Assembly: GCF_003946215.1 (NCBI RefSeq)
Contig: NZ_RHOW01000020.1
Coordinates: forward strand, 1 to 38,686
DNA from: Lapidilactobacillus mulanensis
Lineage (GTDB): Bacteria; Bacillota; Bacilli; Lactobacillales; Lactobacillaceae
Direction: 5' to 3'
DNA length: 38,686 nucleotides
Shown here one piece after another: positions 15,276 to 24,213 of the stretch. The translations under genes and the position numbers were made by a program. Position 1 is the stretch's first letter. Each line of letters opens with the position of its first letter. Below the pieces are notes generated by a model. The model saw nothing but the letters and a program-made list of their open reading frames with translations, made no database searches and had not been told where the DNA came from.

Positions 15276-16436
15276 CTATTTCGAACGTTGCAAATAATCA
15301 CGAGTCACTTCCGCAATCGCATCTGCCAACAAGTGAACACTTTCGATCGTATTCTGGTCACCAAACGAAATCCGTAGCGACTCGCCAATTTGGGGCGCAT
15401 CTTCCGAACCCGTCAACGCGATCAAAACATGTGACGGCTCCAAACTACCCGCCGTACAAGCTGACCCGCCAGAAACCGCGAAGCCTTTCAAATCTAGCTT
15501 CATCAACATCAGATTAGTGGGCACACCACGCAACCACAAATTAAGCACGTGTGGTAACGCCAATTCTGGTTTGGGTCCGTTAATTTCAAAATCCACATTT
15601 TTAGCCGTCAAATCAGCTAACAATGTTTGTTTCAACAATTGCAATTGCGCACGCTTCTCTTGCTTACGTTGTGGCGTTAAATCTGCCACTGCTCGGGCAA
15701 GACCGACGATACTAGGAATATTCTCAGTGCCCGCGCGCCGCAGATGTTCCTGCTCGCCGCCGTGCATGAAGGGTTCTAATTCCAAACGCTCGTTGATATA
15801 CAGAAATCCGATGCCTTTAGGACCATGTAATTTATGCCCCGAGATCGACAACAAGTCAACGCCCAACGTCTGCACATCAATATCCAAGATTCCATACGCC
15901 TGAACGGCATCGGTATGAAAAACAGCCTGGTAATTTTTTAACAGCACACCGATTTCAGCAATCGGTTGAATGGTGCCGACTTCATTGTTACCCAGCATCA
16001 CCGACACTAAAATCGTATCCGGACGCAGGGCATCATGTACCTGTGCTGCTGTCACGTGGCCGTTTGAATCTACCGGTAAATAAGTGATCTCATAACCTAA
16101 TTTTTCCAAAAAATGCATCGTATTCAAAACAGCCGGGTGTTCAATGGCCGTCGTAATAATATGTTTCCCGTTTTGATGATAGGAAGCAGCTGTACTCAGA
16201 ATCGCCGTGTTATCACTTTCAGTCCCGCCACTGGTAAACACAATTTCATCTGTCTTGGCATGAATACTGCGCGCGATCGTTTGCCGACTCTGATCTAACA
16301 AGTGATGACTTTGCCGACCAAAATAATGCGTACTCGACGCATTACCGAAATCTGCAGCCAACGCCTCACTCATGGCTTGAACGACATCTGGATTGATCGG
16401 AGTTGTGGCCGCATTATCAAAATAATAGTGGGTCAA
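15276..16436 (-). CDS. Cysteine desulfurase (NifS/IscS type)
   Basis: The 386-residue PLP enzyme shows YFDNAATTP at the start, FTSGGTESDN (phosphate loop), AIEHPAVL with the conserved His, HTDAVQAYG with the PLP-ring Asp, SISGHKLHGPKGIGFLY with the Schiff-base Lys, and SGGSACTAGSLEPSHVL with the catalytic Cys in a mobile loop. It removes sulfur from cysteine as enzyme persulfide. The neighbours DUF1831 and mnmA indicate that it supplies MnmA for tRNA 2-thiolation (as YrvO does in Bacillus); no IscU or SufU gene is nearby. Translation starts at TTG 16434-16436, one base after the mtnN stop, with AGGAG upstream. The conserved path to DUF1831 is interrupted by E6/E7. Confidence 0.95.
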   Translation of the reverse strand: MTHYYFDNAATTPINPDVVQAMSEALAADFGNASSTHYFGRQSHHLLDQSRQTIARSIHAKTDEIVFTSGGTESDNTAILSTAASYHQNGKHIITTAIEHPAVLNTMHFLEKLGYEITYLPVDSNGHVTAAQVHDALRPDTILVSVMLGNNEVGTIQPIAEIGVLLKNYQAVFHTDAVQAYGILDIDVQTLGVDLLSISGHKLHGPKGIGFLYINERLELEPFMHGGEQEHLRRAGTENIPSIVGLARAVADLTPQRKQEKRAQLQLLKQTLLADLTAKNVDFEINGPKPELALPHVLNLWLRGVPTNLMLMKLDLKGFAVSGGSACTAGSLEPSHVLIALTGSEDAPQIGESLRISFGDQNTIESVHLLADAIAEVTRDYLQRSK

Positions 16437-16437
16437 C

Positions 16438-17151
16438 TTAATCGTCTCCTTTTAATGTTTGTAAAGCTGGTAAAGCAGTTAATAATAAATGGGCGGCATT
16501 TTTGCCTGCTTGCACAACAAATTCGTCAAAATTAACCGTGGCAGAATCATCACCGTTGTCACTAATTGCGCGAATAATTAAGAAAGGTTTGCCAAAACTT
16601 GCGGCAACTTGCGCAACCGCAGCGCCTTCCATTTCCACAGCAGCCACACCAGAAAATTCCTGCTTGATGGCCGCCACACGATTAGGATCAGCAACGAATT
16701 GATCACCCGTCGCAATTAAGCCGTTAATTGTTTTCAAACCTAATTTTTCAGCAGTAGCACTCACGATTTTTAACACATTTTGATCGGCTTTAAAATATAA
16801 TCCATGACCTGGAATTTGGCCTAATTCGTAATTGCCGCCGCGCGTCACGTCAACGTCATGATAAACCAAGCGATCACTCAAGACTAATTCACCGATGGCC
16901 AAATTTGGTGCGACACCGGCAGCTGAGCCTGAATTGATGATCATATCCACGTCGAAATGATCAAACAACATCGTTGCCGTGATTGCAGCTTGAACCTTAC
17001 CAATTCCGGATTGAGCCAAAACCAGTTCTGCACCCTGATATAAACCGATCGTAAATTCAATTTGAGCGATTGTTTCGGTGCTCACAGCACTCAATTCTGC
17101 TTGATAAAGACCGATTTCTTCGGCCATGGGGACTAAAATACCAATTTTCAA
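16438..17151 (-). CDS. mtnN: 5'-methylthioadenosine/S-adenosylhomocysteine nucleosidase
   Basis: The TTG start at 17149-17151 (read as MKIGILVPMAEEIGLY) has GGAGG eight bases upstream and aligns with the usual MKIGII.AM.EE N-terminus, giving 237 residues; the longer frame to 17250 is not needed. Visible motifs are the INSGSAAGV purine/ribose-binding loop, VYHDVDVT, the VEMEGAAVAQVA stretch with the catalytic Glu region, and RAISDNGDDSATVNFDEFV with the catalytic Asp. The enzyme cleaves the adenine of MTA, SAH and 5'-deoxyadenosine, feeding methionine salvage and the S-ribosylhomocysteine/AI-2 route. It lies in the nudF operon, 35 bases after the small tail-anchored gene and one base before nifS. 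Confidence 0.95.
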   Translation of the reverse strand: MKIGILVPMAEEIGLYQAELSAVSTETIAQIEFTIGLYQGAELVLAQSGIGKVQAAITATMLFDHFDVDMIINSGSAAGVAPNLAIGELVLSDRLVYHDVDVTRGGNYELGQIPGHGLYFKADQNVLKIVSATAEKLGLKTINGLIATGDQFVADPNRVAAIKQEFSGVAAVEMEGAAVAQVAASFGKPFLIIRAISDNGDDSATVNFDEFVVQAGKNAAHLLLTALPALQTLKGDD

Positions 17152-17186
17152 CTCAATATCCTCCAATAATGACTCCGTTAAACTTT

Positions 17187-17441
17187 TTACACGAAAAATA
17201 AAACTAAATAAACGACCACGATCAGCAATACCACCGCAGCAATCGCCCAATTCAAACGTCGACGCATCAGAGGATGGCGAACTGACTTCGGATCCTCACT
17301 TTCGGTGCGTTGTGCTTGTTTACGGGCGACACGTGATAAATGTGGTTCATTTTCTGGTTGCTGCGGCTCGTTCGGTTCGGCCGCCAGTCCCCCAGATTTG
17401 CGCGTCTCAATAATCGTATCAGGTTCGCGATTATCCTTCAT
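17187..17441 (-). CDS. Small tail-anchored membrane protein
   Basis: I recognise no named family. The 84-residue protein has a charged, Pro/Glu/Gln-rich N-terminal stretch (NEPQQPENEPH), a basic middle (RVARKQAQRT, then RRRLN), and one C-terminal membrane segment (WAIAAVVLLIVVVYLVLFFV) running to the last residue. This predicts a cytoplasmic domain anchored by its tail. It overlaps the end of nudF by 11 bases and precedes mtnN by 35 bases, so it is an operon member. Similar small proteins occur between nudF and mtnN genes in lactobacilli; no function is known to me. Confidence 0.8.
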   Translation of the reverse strand: MKDNREPDTIIETRKSGGLAAEPNEPQQPENEPHLSRVARKQAQRTESEDPKSVRHPLMRRRLNWAIAAVVLLIVVVYLVLFFV

Positions 17442-17997
17442 GATCCACCTCGCTACTTTCTAACTGCTCCCAATATTTCACGGCTAAAAGTGTTTTGGCA
17501 TCAATAAAATCCGAGCGCCGCAAAATCGATTGAATTTCTGAAAGGCTCAAAACTTGCACTTCCAAAAATTCATCAGCGTCTAAAGGCCGTTTATGAGCCA
17601 ACTCACTCAAGTCTGTCGCCAAATATAAATGCATCTTCTCAGTCGCGAAACCGGGCGAACTATAAAACGCACTCAATAAACGCCATGATTTTGCCTGAAA
17701 GCCAATTTCTTCATTCAATTCACGTTTGGCAACCGCGAGCGGATCCGTTTCGTTGGGGTCAATTTTGCCAGCAGGGATTTCCCAAGTATCATGTTGCAAA
17801 GGGGCACGCCACTGACGCACAAAAAAGCCGTGATCCCGATCCAATAAAGCAAGGATTGCAACAGCACCATGATGCTGGACAATGTCGCGTTGCGCAGACT
17901 TGCCATTAGGTAACTCCACCGTCTGATGATGCACGTCTATAATATGGCCATGATAAACTAACTCATCGCCTGTAACTTTCTCGGTAAATTCACTCAT
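17431..17997 (-). CDS. nudF: Nudix hydrolase, ADP-ribose pyrophosphatase
   Basis: The start at MSEFTEKVTG (17997) is preferred; a longer frame to 18057 runs back through the promoter at 18025-18053. This gives 188 residues. The Nudix box is complete: GKIDPNETDPLAVAKRELNEEIGF fits G-x5-E-x7-REUxEExGU, with EIPAGKI before it, typical of the ADP-ribose class. The N-terminal beta-sheet (GHIIDVHHQTVELPNGK, RDIVQHHGAVAILAL) also matches. The enzyme hydrolyses ADP-ribose to AMP and ribose 5-phosphate. It is the first gene of the nudF-orf-mtnN-nifS operon. Confidence 0.92.
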   Translation of the reverse strand: MSEFTEKVTGDELVYHGHIIDVHHQTVELPNGKSAQRDIVQHHGAVAILALLDRDHGFFVRQWRAPLQHDTWEIPAGKIDPNETDPLAVAKRELNEEIGFQAKSWRLLSAFYSSPGFATEKMHLYLATDLSELAHKRPLDADEFLEVQVLSLSEIQSILRRSDFIDAKTLLAVKYWEQLESSEVDHEG

Positions 17998-18024
17998 CGT
18001 TTTCACACTTTCCACAATGTTACT

Positions 18025-18053
18025 ATCATACCTTATCAAATCAGGGCTGTAAA
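18025..18053 (-). promoter_or_regulatory. nudF operon promoter
   Basis: On the minus strand TTTACA (18048-18053), a 17-base spacer and TATGAT (18025-18030) form a good sigma-A promoter about 30 bases before the chosen start. Confidence 0.65.
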
Positions 18054-18178
18054 TCATTTTCTCTTACTTTTAGTTCGCTTAATATTTCAAATCCATTCTG
18101 ATCTCGCTGAATTAAGTATACTTCTCTGTTTAAAATTGTAAATTCAAACGAACGTGGTTTCAGTTTTGATCTACCTGC

Positions 18179-18249
18179 GGTCGAAAGTGCTGGGGCAGGC
18201 AGACTGCGGCGGTGGGACCGCCACGACTACCTGCCCCAGCACTTTCGCC
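18179..18249 (-). repeat. Structured element E8, miniature form
   Basis: A 71-nt version of the family keeps the P1 arms (GGTCGAAAGTGCTGGGGCAGG with its complement) but replaces the core with one GGCGGT-GGG-ACCGCC hairpin. The flanks are standard: GATCTACCTGCGG on the left and CCTAAACTT...GTAGG, GAATAGCTGGGTT and TAGCCTTTACTCTGAATAA on the right, as in the E2/E3 and E4/E5 spacers. It is the reverse-oriented partner of E9. Confidence 0.8.
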
Positions 18250-18373
18250 CTAAACTTAATTTAGTTCAGTGTAGGAAATGAATAGCTGGGTTCCTGGAAG
18301 TTGATTTACAATGTAGCCTTTACTCTGAATAACAAAATAAAAAATGTGATGAATTTCAAATCCGGTCATATTA

Positions 18374-18473
18374 ACACACGACAAATTTTCAAATAGACGC
18401 TGATTAGTCCAAAAACCCGATAACAACGCGTTTTAAGCAGAAGATTGCGCCTATTTTTAAATTGGTCGTGTGT
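18374..18473. repeat. Long imperfect hairpin in the E8/E9 spacer
   Basis: ACACACGAC (18374-18382) pairs with GTCGTGTGT (18465-18473). Further in, AATTT/AAATT, AAATAG/CTATTT and CGC/GCG pair around an inner region of about 45 bases. The arm sequences do not match E1-E9. Its presence makes this spacer about 120 bases longer than in the other pairs, so it looks like a separate insertion into the spacer. Confidence 0.65.
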
Positions 18474-18579
18474 CTAGTTTGCCAACTTTCATTTTACACG
18501 TTTAAAAAATATTGTTTGAATTAGAAATGTAAATTAAATCTACAACGTTAAATATTATCGCTCTCGTTCGAATAGACGA

Positions 18580-18776
18580 GGCGAAATTTGTGGTGGGAAC
18601 TGGGACTGCAGTGGTATTTCTGTTAACGAGCGGTCTTTGCGAGTTTACAGAAAGGGGAAGTGTGAGATCCGGCGGTTTTCCGGAGCTCACATTTCAGGCG
18701 GAAAACTTTTGGCGCCCTTCCAAAAGCTTGGAGCCGTCCCCACAGCAGTTTCCCAGTTCCCACCACAAATTTCGCC
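18580..18776 (+). repeat. Structured intergenic element E9
   Basis: P1 pairs GGCGAAATTTGTGGTGGGAA (from 18580) plus CTGGGA with its exact complement, 26 bp without a break, followed by an AA bulge, CTGC and an A-A mismatch by CCCCACAGCAG. P2 is TTTCTGT/ACAGAAA with a CGAGC/GCGAG tandem G-A core. P3 is TGTGAG-A-TCCGG, loop CGGTTTT, CCGGA-G-CTCACA. P4 is GGC-GGA-AA-A-CTTTTGG / CCAAAAG-C-TT-GGA-GCC, GTCCCCAC. Unlike E2-E5 and E7, P1 has no GGA/GGA loop. Right flank CCGGAACCAAAC as in E3. It lies about 100 bases upstream of the xpaC -10. Confidence 0.88.
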
Positions 18777-18869
18777 GGAACCAAACAAAATATCCACAAA
18801 CAATCCAGCGTTTACCGTAAGCATGAGACCAAAATCAACCCTTAGCCTTATTTAGATTTTCTCAAATTA

Positions 18870-18878
18870 TGCTAGAAT
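18870..18878 (+). promoter_or_regulatory. Extended -10 candidate for xpaC-telA
   Basis: TGCTAGAAT (TG, one base, TAGAAT) lies 30 bases before the xpaC ATG. No clear -35 box is visible. Confidence 0.45.
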
Positions 18879-18908
18879 TTGGTTAGAAAGTTGTGATGGA
18901 GGTCTATC

Positions 18909-19886
18909 ATGAATAAAAAATCAAATATCCGCCGAATCTTATATCTAATTGCAATCATCGTCGCTGGATTTATACTGTTCGATGGAATCAACGCTGGTCC
19001 GCGCGGATTCTTTGGCAGGCTAGCTAGTTTAGCCTTGCTCGCAGTATCAACAGCGCTGATTATACGCTCGATCCAACACCAAAGCGACAAAAATTTGTTC
19101 CGTAAATTTTCTGCGTGGACCTTTTACTCTCTGGCTGGTTGTACCGGATTAGGAACGCTTTTGTCGATGTCTGACAATGTCGACGGTGATGTCTTTAACT
19201 TAGCCATCTGCACATTTTTCTTTTCATTCATCGCCTTTCTCTTTGTTGGCATGAAATCAAATCAGAAACCCGTCACGGAAACATTCGAAACACCCGTCAG
19301 CAACAAGATGTTGAACCATTATCACCAAACTGGTTTAAGCGATACTGACATCAACGTTTTCCGCGACACAATGTCAGATGCGAAGAAACAGATCGTTGAA
19401 TTAGAAACAACCATGACTGCAGTGCCTAAGTTGCGTGCAATCAATCTGAATCATGATACACTTGAAGTAGCCAAGGCAATGTTTGCGGCGCTTGTTAAAG
19501 AACCACAACGTTTACAAGAAGCGGCCGATTTTCTTTATAAGCACTTACCAAACAGCGTTCAAATTGCCAAGAAATATCAAGAGATCAACACCCACGAAGT
19601 TAAAACTGCTGATACTTATGCTGTTTTAGACCGTAGTGTTGAGGTTTTAGCTACTTTAAGCGAACAAATGAAACATGACTACACAGATTTTGTGGCCGAA
19701 GATATTTCCGATCTTTCTTCAACGTTGGACTCGGTCAACAAACCTGCCCAACACGCCGATTTTAATATCAAGAATGAACAATCGGTCTCACAAATGCAGG
19801 ATCAATTAAGTCAAATTCAAAAAGACTACCTTGCTAATCAAACGAAGACTGATCAAGAAAAAGATGGTGATGATACAAATGAGTGA
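18909..19886 (+). CDS. XpaC-like membrane protein
   Basis: The 325-residue protein begins with four predicted membrane segments (about residues 9-25, 36-52, 66-84 and 92-113), then a cytoplasmic, helical, charged domain. The segment [30 protein letters not shown] fits the XpaC family, named for 5-bromo-4-chloroindolyl phosphate hydrolysis in Bacillus, although the real activity is unknown. XpaC homologues are regularly paired with TelA. GGAGG precedes ATG 18909. The stop overlaps the telA start by eight bases (ATGAGTGA). The two probably form a complex at the membrane, possibly in envelope-stress or toxic-anion tolerance; that role is inferred from the family. Confidence 0.85.
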   Translation: MNKKSNIRRILYLIAIIVAGFILFDGINAGPRGFFGRLASLALLAVSTALIIRSIQHQSDKNLFRKFSAWTFYSLAGCTGLGTLLSMSDNVDGDVFNLAICTFFFSFIAFLFVGMKSNQKPVTETFETPVSNKMLNHYHQTGLSDTDINVFRDTMSDAKKQIVELETTMTAVPKLRAINLNHDTLEVAKAMFAALVKEPQRLQEAADFLYKHLPNSVQIAKKYQEINTHEVKTADTYAVLDRSVEVLATLSEQMKHDYTDFVAEDISDLSSTLDSVNKPAQHADFNIKNEQSVSQMQDQLSQIQKDYLANQTKTDQEKDGDDTNE

Positions 19887-21075
19887 AACAGACAAACAAT
19901 CAAATAATCTTTACGACGATTTATTAGCAACGCCTTTCAGTGGCAATCCGGCTGACACAAAGCCGCAAAAAGTAGACGCAAAATCAAGCTTAGCAAAGCT
20001 TTCGCCCGAACAAAGAACTCAGGCAGAAGCTTTGGCTAAACAAATCGATGTGACGAATCAAACGGCAGTCCTCAATTATGGTGCCAATGCTCAGAAAAAG
20101 TTATCCGAATTTTCCCAACAGATGCTCAATCAGGTTCAGAGTCAGCAAACTGGTGAGATCGGCAATTCATTGACAGATTTAATGTATCGTTTGAATGAAG
20201 CCAATCCTTCCGAACTCGAAGCAGAGAATAATAATGTCTTCCGCAAGATTTTTGGCAAGGTCAAACGTTCCATTTACGAGATCACAGCCAAGTATCAGAA
20301 AATTGGTGCTCAAATCGACACCATTGGTACCAAATTGGACCACCAGAAGAATTCCCTACTAGTAGACAACAAAATGTTAGACGGCCTCTACGATCAAAAT
20401 AAGGACTATTTCGACGCACTCAATGTTTACATCGCAGCCGGAAAAGTTAAGCTGGATGATTTGGAACAGAACCAAATCCCTCAATTATTAGCTGCCGCTG
20501 AAGAAAGTGGCGAACAAATGAAAGTTCAAGAAGCAAATGACTTGAAGCAGTTTGCGGATCGTTTAGAGAAACGCACTCATGATTTACAACTGGCACGCGA
20601 AATTACCATTCAGCAAGCGCCGCAAATTCGTCTGATCCAAGGAACGAATCAAGCCTTGGCCGAAAAGATTCAAGCTTCGATCAACACGGCAATTCCATTG
20701 TGGAAGAACCAAGTTGCGATCGCCCTCACCTTGTTACGACAAAAAGATGCGGTCACTGCGCAACGTCAAGTGTCGCAGACAACAAATGATTTATTGATGA
20801 AGAATTCAGAAATGTTGAAGATTTCTGCGATCGAAACCGCCAAAGAGAATGAACGTGGCGTGGTCGATATCGAAACGCTCCAAAAAACTCAGAATGATTT
20901 AATCGAAACCTTGCAAGAAACATTGAAGATTCAGCAAGATGGACGCCAGAAACGTCAACACGCCGAAATTGAATTGCAAAAGATGGAATCAGAACTCAAA
21001 GATCATCTACTGGCATATAGCCGCGGCGAAGTCGACGATACCGCCACTCCAAGAAAAGATGTTACCGAATATTAA
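19879..21075 (+). CDS. TelA-like toxic anion resistance protein
   Basis: From the ATG overlapping the xpaC stop the protein has 398 residues, the usual TelA length; an extended frame from 19831 adds only xpaC-overlapping sequence. It is almost wholly alpha-helical and charged with long coiled-coil stretches and no membrane segment. Recognisable TelA features are the [18 protein letters not shown] segment, [29 protein letters not shown], and [37 protein letters not shown]. TelA homologues were linked to tellurite, colicin or envelope-stress resistance; the molecular role is unsettled. It is followed by a long hairpin terminator shared with convergent ileS. Confidence 0.92.
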   Translation: MSETDKQSNNLYDDLLATPFSGNPADTKPQKVDAKSSLAKLSPEQRTQAEALAKQIDVTNQTAVLNYGANAQKKLSEFSQQMLNQVQSQQTGEIGNSLTDLMYRLNEANPSELEAENNNVFRKIFGKVKRSIYEITAKYQKIGAQIDTIGTKLDHQKNSLLVDNKMLDGLYDQNKDYFDALNVYIAAGKVKLDDLEQNQIPQLLAAAEESGEQMKVQEANDLKQFADRLEKRTHDLQLAREITIQQAPQIRLIQGTNQALAEKIQASINTAIPLWKNQVAIALTLLRQKDAVTAQRQVSQTTNDLLMKNSEMLKISAIETAKENERGVVDIETLQKTQNDLIETLQETLKIQQDGRQKRQHAEIELQKMESELKDHLLAYSRGEVDDTATPRKDVTEY

Positions 21076-21083
21076 AGCATCCA

Positions 21084-21150
21084 AAAAAGAACCACTAGCC
21101 TGTCTACCACCGAACATTTCAGTGGCAACAAGCAAGTGGTTCTTTTATTT
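21084..21150. terminator. Bidirectional terminator between telA and ileS
   Basis: AAAGAACCACT pairs with AGTGGTTCTTT. Inside are GC/GC and a CCAC/GTGG stem. TTTTATTTT follows on the plus strand and TTTTTT on the minus strand, serving both convergent genes. Confidence 0.85.
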
Positions 21151-21168
21151 TGTCATAAATGATTTTAC

Positions 21169-23958
21169 CTAAGCTTTTTTAACGTCAAAGCCTTCAGTTA
21201 AGACTTGCGGAAATTCTGCGCGGACAATCTTAGCACAATTTGCGCATAAGTTTGGTAAATCAGCGTCTGAACCAACATCCGTCAACGTTTTACGACAACG
21301 ATCGCAAACTTCACCAGGCGCGTGTTCTACCGTGATTGCAAAGTCGCCGAAACTCGTTGCATCTTTCGGAGCTTCATCGGTACTGATCGTTAATTTAGAA
21401 ACGATCAACAACTGTGCGAGGTCAGCATTTAACATCGACAACAAGTTATGCAACTGCTCGTTTGGATAAACGGTGATTGCTGCTTCTAATGACTTGCCGA
21501 TTACTTTGTCATTCCGGGCGACTTCTAAAGCACGATGAACGTCGTCGCGGAAGGCCATGAATTGTGACCATTGTGCCAGCAAGGTATCTTGACTGACATA
21601 TTTTTGAACTTCAGGCATCTCTGCCAATTGAACATAATCTTCTGGTTCGGATAAATATTGCCAAACTTCTTCGGCCGTATGTGGCAAAACCGGCGTGAGC
21701 AACTTAGTCACAGCAACCAAACATTGATAGATGACAGTCTGCATTGCCCGACGTTCTGGGTCGTTTTCTGCATCAATGTAGACGACATCCTTCGCAAAAT
21801 CTAAATAGAATGCAGATAAATCATTGACTAAGAAACTATTCACTAATTTAAGCGCAGTCGTGAAATCAAACTGATCATATGCAGCTAATGACTTGCTGAC
21901 GACTTCATTCAGACGTACTAAGACATACTGATCCACTTCACGTAACTGATCGAATTCTAAGCTATCGTTTTTTACGTCAAAGTCAGTTACATTCGCCAAC
22001 ATGAAGCGCATTGTATTACGAATTTTCCGATATGATTCAGAAACTTGCTTCAAAATATCCATCGAAACCGCAACGTCAGAACTCGTATCTGTCGAAGCGA
22101 CCCACAAGCGGATAATTTCGGCACCGAGTTGACGGAAGATATCGTTAGGGTCAATTACATTTCCGAGTGACTTGCTCATCTTATGACCCTTGTTGTCCAA
22201 AACAAAACCTTGAGAAACGATTTGACGATAAGGTGCTTGTCCTGTCACAGCCATACTCGTGATCAAACTCGAATTAAACCAGCCACGATATTGATCGGAA
22301 CCTTCAAGATATAAGTCTGCTGGGAAACTTAATTCTGGGCGTTGTGCCATAACGGCTTGATGTGACGATCCAGAATCGAACCAAACATCAAGAATATCTT
22401 TTTCTTTGGTAAATTCACCATTAGGGCTACCAGGATGTGTGAATCCTTCAGGTAATAACTCTTTAGCAGAGCGTTCATACCAAACGATCGAGCCGTATTT
22501 TTCGAAGAGATCCGCCACGTGGTTCGTCGTTTCCGGTGTGATAATGGCATCACCATTTTCCGCGTAGAAAATTGGCAATGGTAATCCCCATGCTCGTTGA
22601 CGAGAAATGACCCAATCGCCACGATCACGAATCATATTATACAGACGTGTTTGACCCCACTCTGGCGTAAATTTAACTTGCTTGATCTGAGCCAAAATTT
22701 GATCACGGAACGTATCGATCGATGCAAACCATTGTGTGGTTGCTCGGAAAATAACCGGCTTCTTCGTCCGCCAATCATGAGGATAGCTATGCGTGAAGAA
22801 GCTTAATTTCAACAACGCACCGCTTTTTTCAAGTGCGGTTGTCACTAATTTATTGGCATCATCGTAGAAAACGCCTTCGAATCCAGGTGCGTTCTCATTC
22901 ATGTTACCTTGTGCATCAACTACTGAATAAATTGGTAGATGATATTTTTGACCAACATTAAAGTCATCAGCACCATGTCCAGGTGCCGTATGAACTAATC
23001 CAGTACCATCGTCTAACGTGACATGGCCACCTAAGATGACAACAGATTCGCGGTCATAAAGTGGGTGTTTAGTTGTGATATATTCCAGATCTTTGCCTGC
23101 AACATGTTTCAAAGTTTCATAATTTTCGAAGCCAAGTGCCGCCGTTGCTTCAGCAAGACGTTCTGTAGCAATGACGTATTTTTTCCCATCGACTACAATC
23201 ACGCTATAATCGAAACGTGGATTGACAGAAATAGCTAAGTTGGCGGGGATCGTCCAAGGTGTCGTTGTCCAGATGATCAATGATGTGTCGGTATCCAATA
23301 CACCTTTACCATCAATCACTTTGAAGGCAACATAAATCGAAGGTGATTTGATATCATGATATTCAATTTCAGCTTCAGCCAAAGTTGATTCAGAAGAGGG
23401 TGACCAATAAACGGGCTTCTTACCTTTATAGATATAGCCTTTTTCGGCCATTTTACCGAACACTCGAACTTCTTCAGCTTCAAATTCTGGTTGCAAGGTA
23501 ATATAAGGATGATCCCAATCTCCAGCAACACCTAAACGCTTGAAGCCAGTCTTTTGTTTCTCAACTTCGTTCATGGCAAAATCGTAGCAAAGTTTCCGAT
23601 ATTCAATGGGGTCCATCGTCTTACGGTCAACACCTTGTTTGGCTAGTTGTTGTTCGATTGGCAAGCCATGTGTATCCCAGCCAGGAACGTAAGGCGCACG
23701 AAAACCATGCATCGATTTATAACGCACAATAATATCCTTGCTGACCTTATTCAAGGCGTGTCCTAAATGAATATTACCATTTGCAAATGGCGGGCCATCA
23801 TGCAACATAAATGTTGGTTTAGCTTCGTTTAACTTTTGACGTCGTTCGTAAACATGATTTTCTTCCCATTGTGCTTGCCATTCAGGCTCACGCTTGGGCA
23901 GATTCCCCCGCATAGGAAATTCCGTCTTACCTAAATGCAATGTATCTTTAACTCGCAT
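21169..23958 (-). CDS. ileS: Isoleucyl-tRNA synthetase
   Basis: The 929-residue class I synthetase has the HIGH motif in [16 protein letters not shown] (about residue 64), the signature [10 protein letters not shown], the editing (CP1) domain with [14 protein letters not shown], and KMSKSLGN (about residue 600). The anticodon-binding region follows, and a C-terminal zinc finger with CDRCRK and CANC completes the bacterial form. It charges tRNA-Ile and edits mischarged Val. GGAGG lies nine bases before ATG 23958. A T-box leader precedes it, so transcription is controlled by uncharged tRNA-Ile. It follows divIVA in the order usual for Bacilli. Confidence 0.98.
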   Translation of the reverse strand: MRVKDTLHLGKTEFPMRGNLPKREPEWQAQWEENHVYERRQKLNEAKPTFMLHDGPPFANGNIHLGHALNKVSKDIIVRYKSMHGFRAPYVPGWDTHGLPIEQQLAKQGVDRKTMDPIEYRKLCYDFAMNEVEKQKTGFKRLGVAGDWDHPYITLQPEFEAEEVRVFGKMAEKGYIYKGKKPVYWSPSSESTLAEAEIEYHDIKSPSIYVAFKVIDGKGVLDTDTSLIIWTTTPWTIPANLAISVNPRFDYSVIVVDGKKYVIATERLAEATAALGFENYETLKHVAGKDLEYITTKHPLYDRESVVILGGHVTLDDGTGLVHTAPGHGADDFNVGQKYHLPIYSVVDAQGNMNENAPGFEGVFYDDANKLVTTALEKSGALLKLSFFTHSYPHDWRTKKPVIFRATTQWFASIDTFRDQILAQIKQVKFTPEWGQTRLYNMIRDRGDWVISRQRAWGLPLPIFYAENGDAIITPETTNHVADLFEKYGSIVWYERSAKELLPEGFTHPGSPNGEFTKEKDILDVWFDSGSSHQAVMAQRPELSFPADLYLEGSDQYRGWFNSSLITSMAVTGQAPYRQIVSQGFVLDNKGHKMSKSLGNVIDPNDIFRQLGAEIIRLWVASTDTSSDVAVSMDILKQVSESYRKIRNTMRFMLANVTDFDVKNDSLEFDQLREVDQYVLVRLNEVVSKSLAAYDQFDFTTALKLVNSFLVNDLSAFYLDFAKDVVYIDAENDPERRAMQTVIYQCLVAVTKLLTPVLPHTAEEVWQYLSEPEDYVQLAEMPEVQKYVSQDTLLAQWSQFMAFRDDVHRALEVARNDKVIGKSLEAAITVYPNEQLHNLLSMLNADLAQLLIVSKLTISTDEAPKDATSFGDFAITVEHAPGEVCDRCRKTLTDVGSDADLPNLCANCAKIVRAEFPQVLTEGFDVKKA

Positions 23959-23989
23959 ATTATTAAACCTCCATCATCTTTTTGAATAT

Positions 23990-24185
23990 AAAAAAACGCC
24001 CTATAAAATAGGACGAGATTCCCGTGGTACCACCTAAATTGAAAAGCAAATTGCTTTCCCACTTCATTCAAATTATCCAAATGTATCTCAAGCTGATGCA
24101 TTATGATCTGGGAAATACCGGACTCACACCAACACCGGCTCGCTTTAATTGCAAATCACAATTTAATCTTGAAATGATAGCTTTA
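23990..24185 (-). promoter_or_regulatory. T-box leader of ileS (tRNA-Ile)
   Basis: On the minus strand the conserved T-box GGTGGTACCACGGG lies at 24021-24034 and the terminator CGTCCTA...TAGGGCG plus TTTTTTT at 23990-24015. Stem I has TCAAG/CTTGA at its base (24168-24172 with 24088-24092), an ATTGTGAT/ATCATAAT helix above, the AAAGCGAG bulge and the distal loop GGTGTGAG between CCGG arms. The internal loop between the two lower helices contains GCATCAG, so the specifier should be ATC (24095-24097), an isoleucine codon. Uncharged tRNA-Ile pairing there would allow readthrough into ileS. Confidence 0.92.
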
Positions 24186-24213
24186 TTCTACTTGTTTTCT
24201 TCTGGAAAAACAA
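24185..24213 (-). promoter_or_regulatory. ileS promoter within the end of divIVA
   Basis: TTGTTT (24208-24213), a 17-base spacer and TAGAAT (24185-24190) form a good promoter on the minus strand. The TAG of the -10 is also the divIVA stop codon. The T-box transcript would start about 10 bases downstream. Confidence 0.6.

Noticed and set aside
15068-15517. 149-residue plus-strand frame with internal repetition
   Set aside because: The repeated peptide reflects the 109-base direct repeat, and the rest is antisense to the end of the nifS gene.
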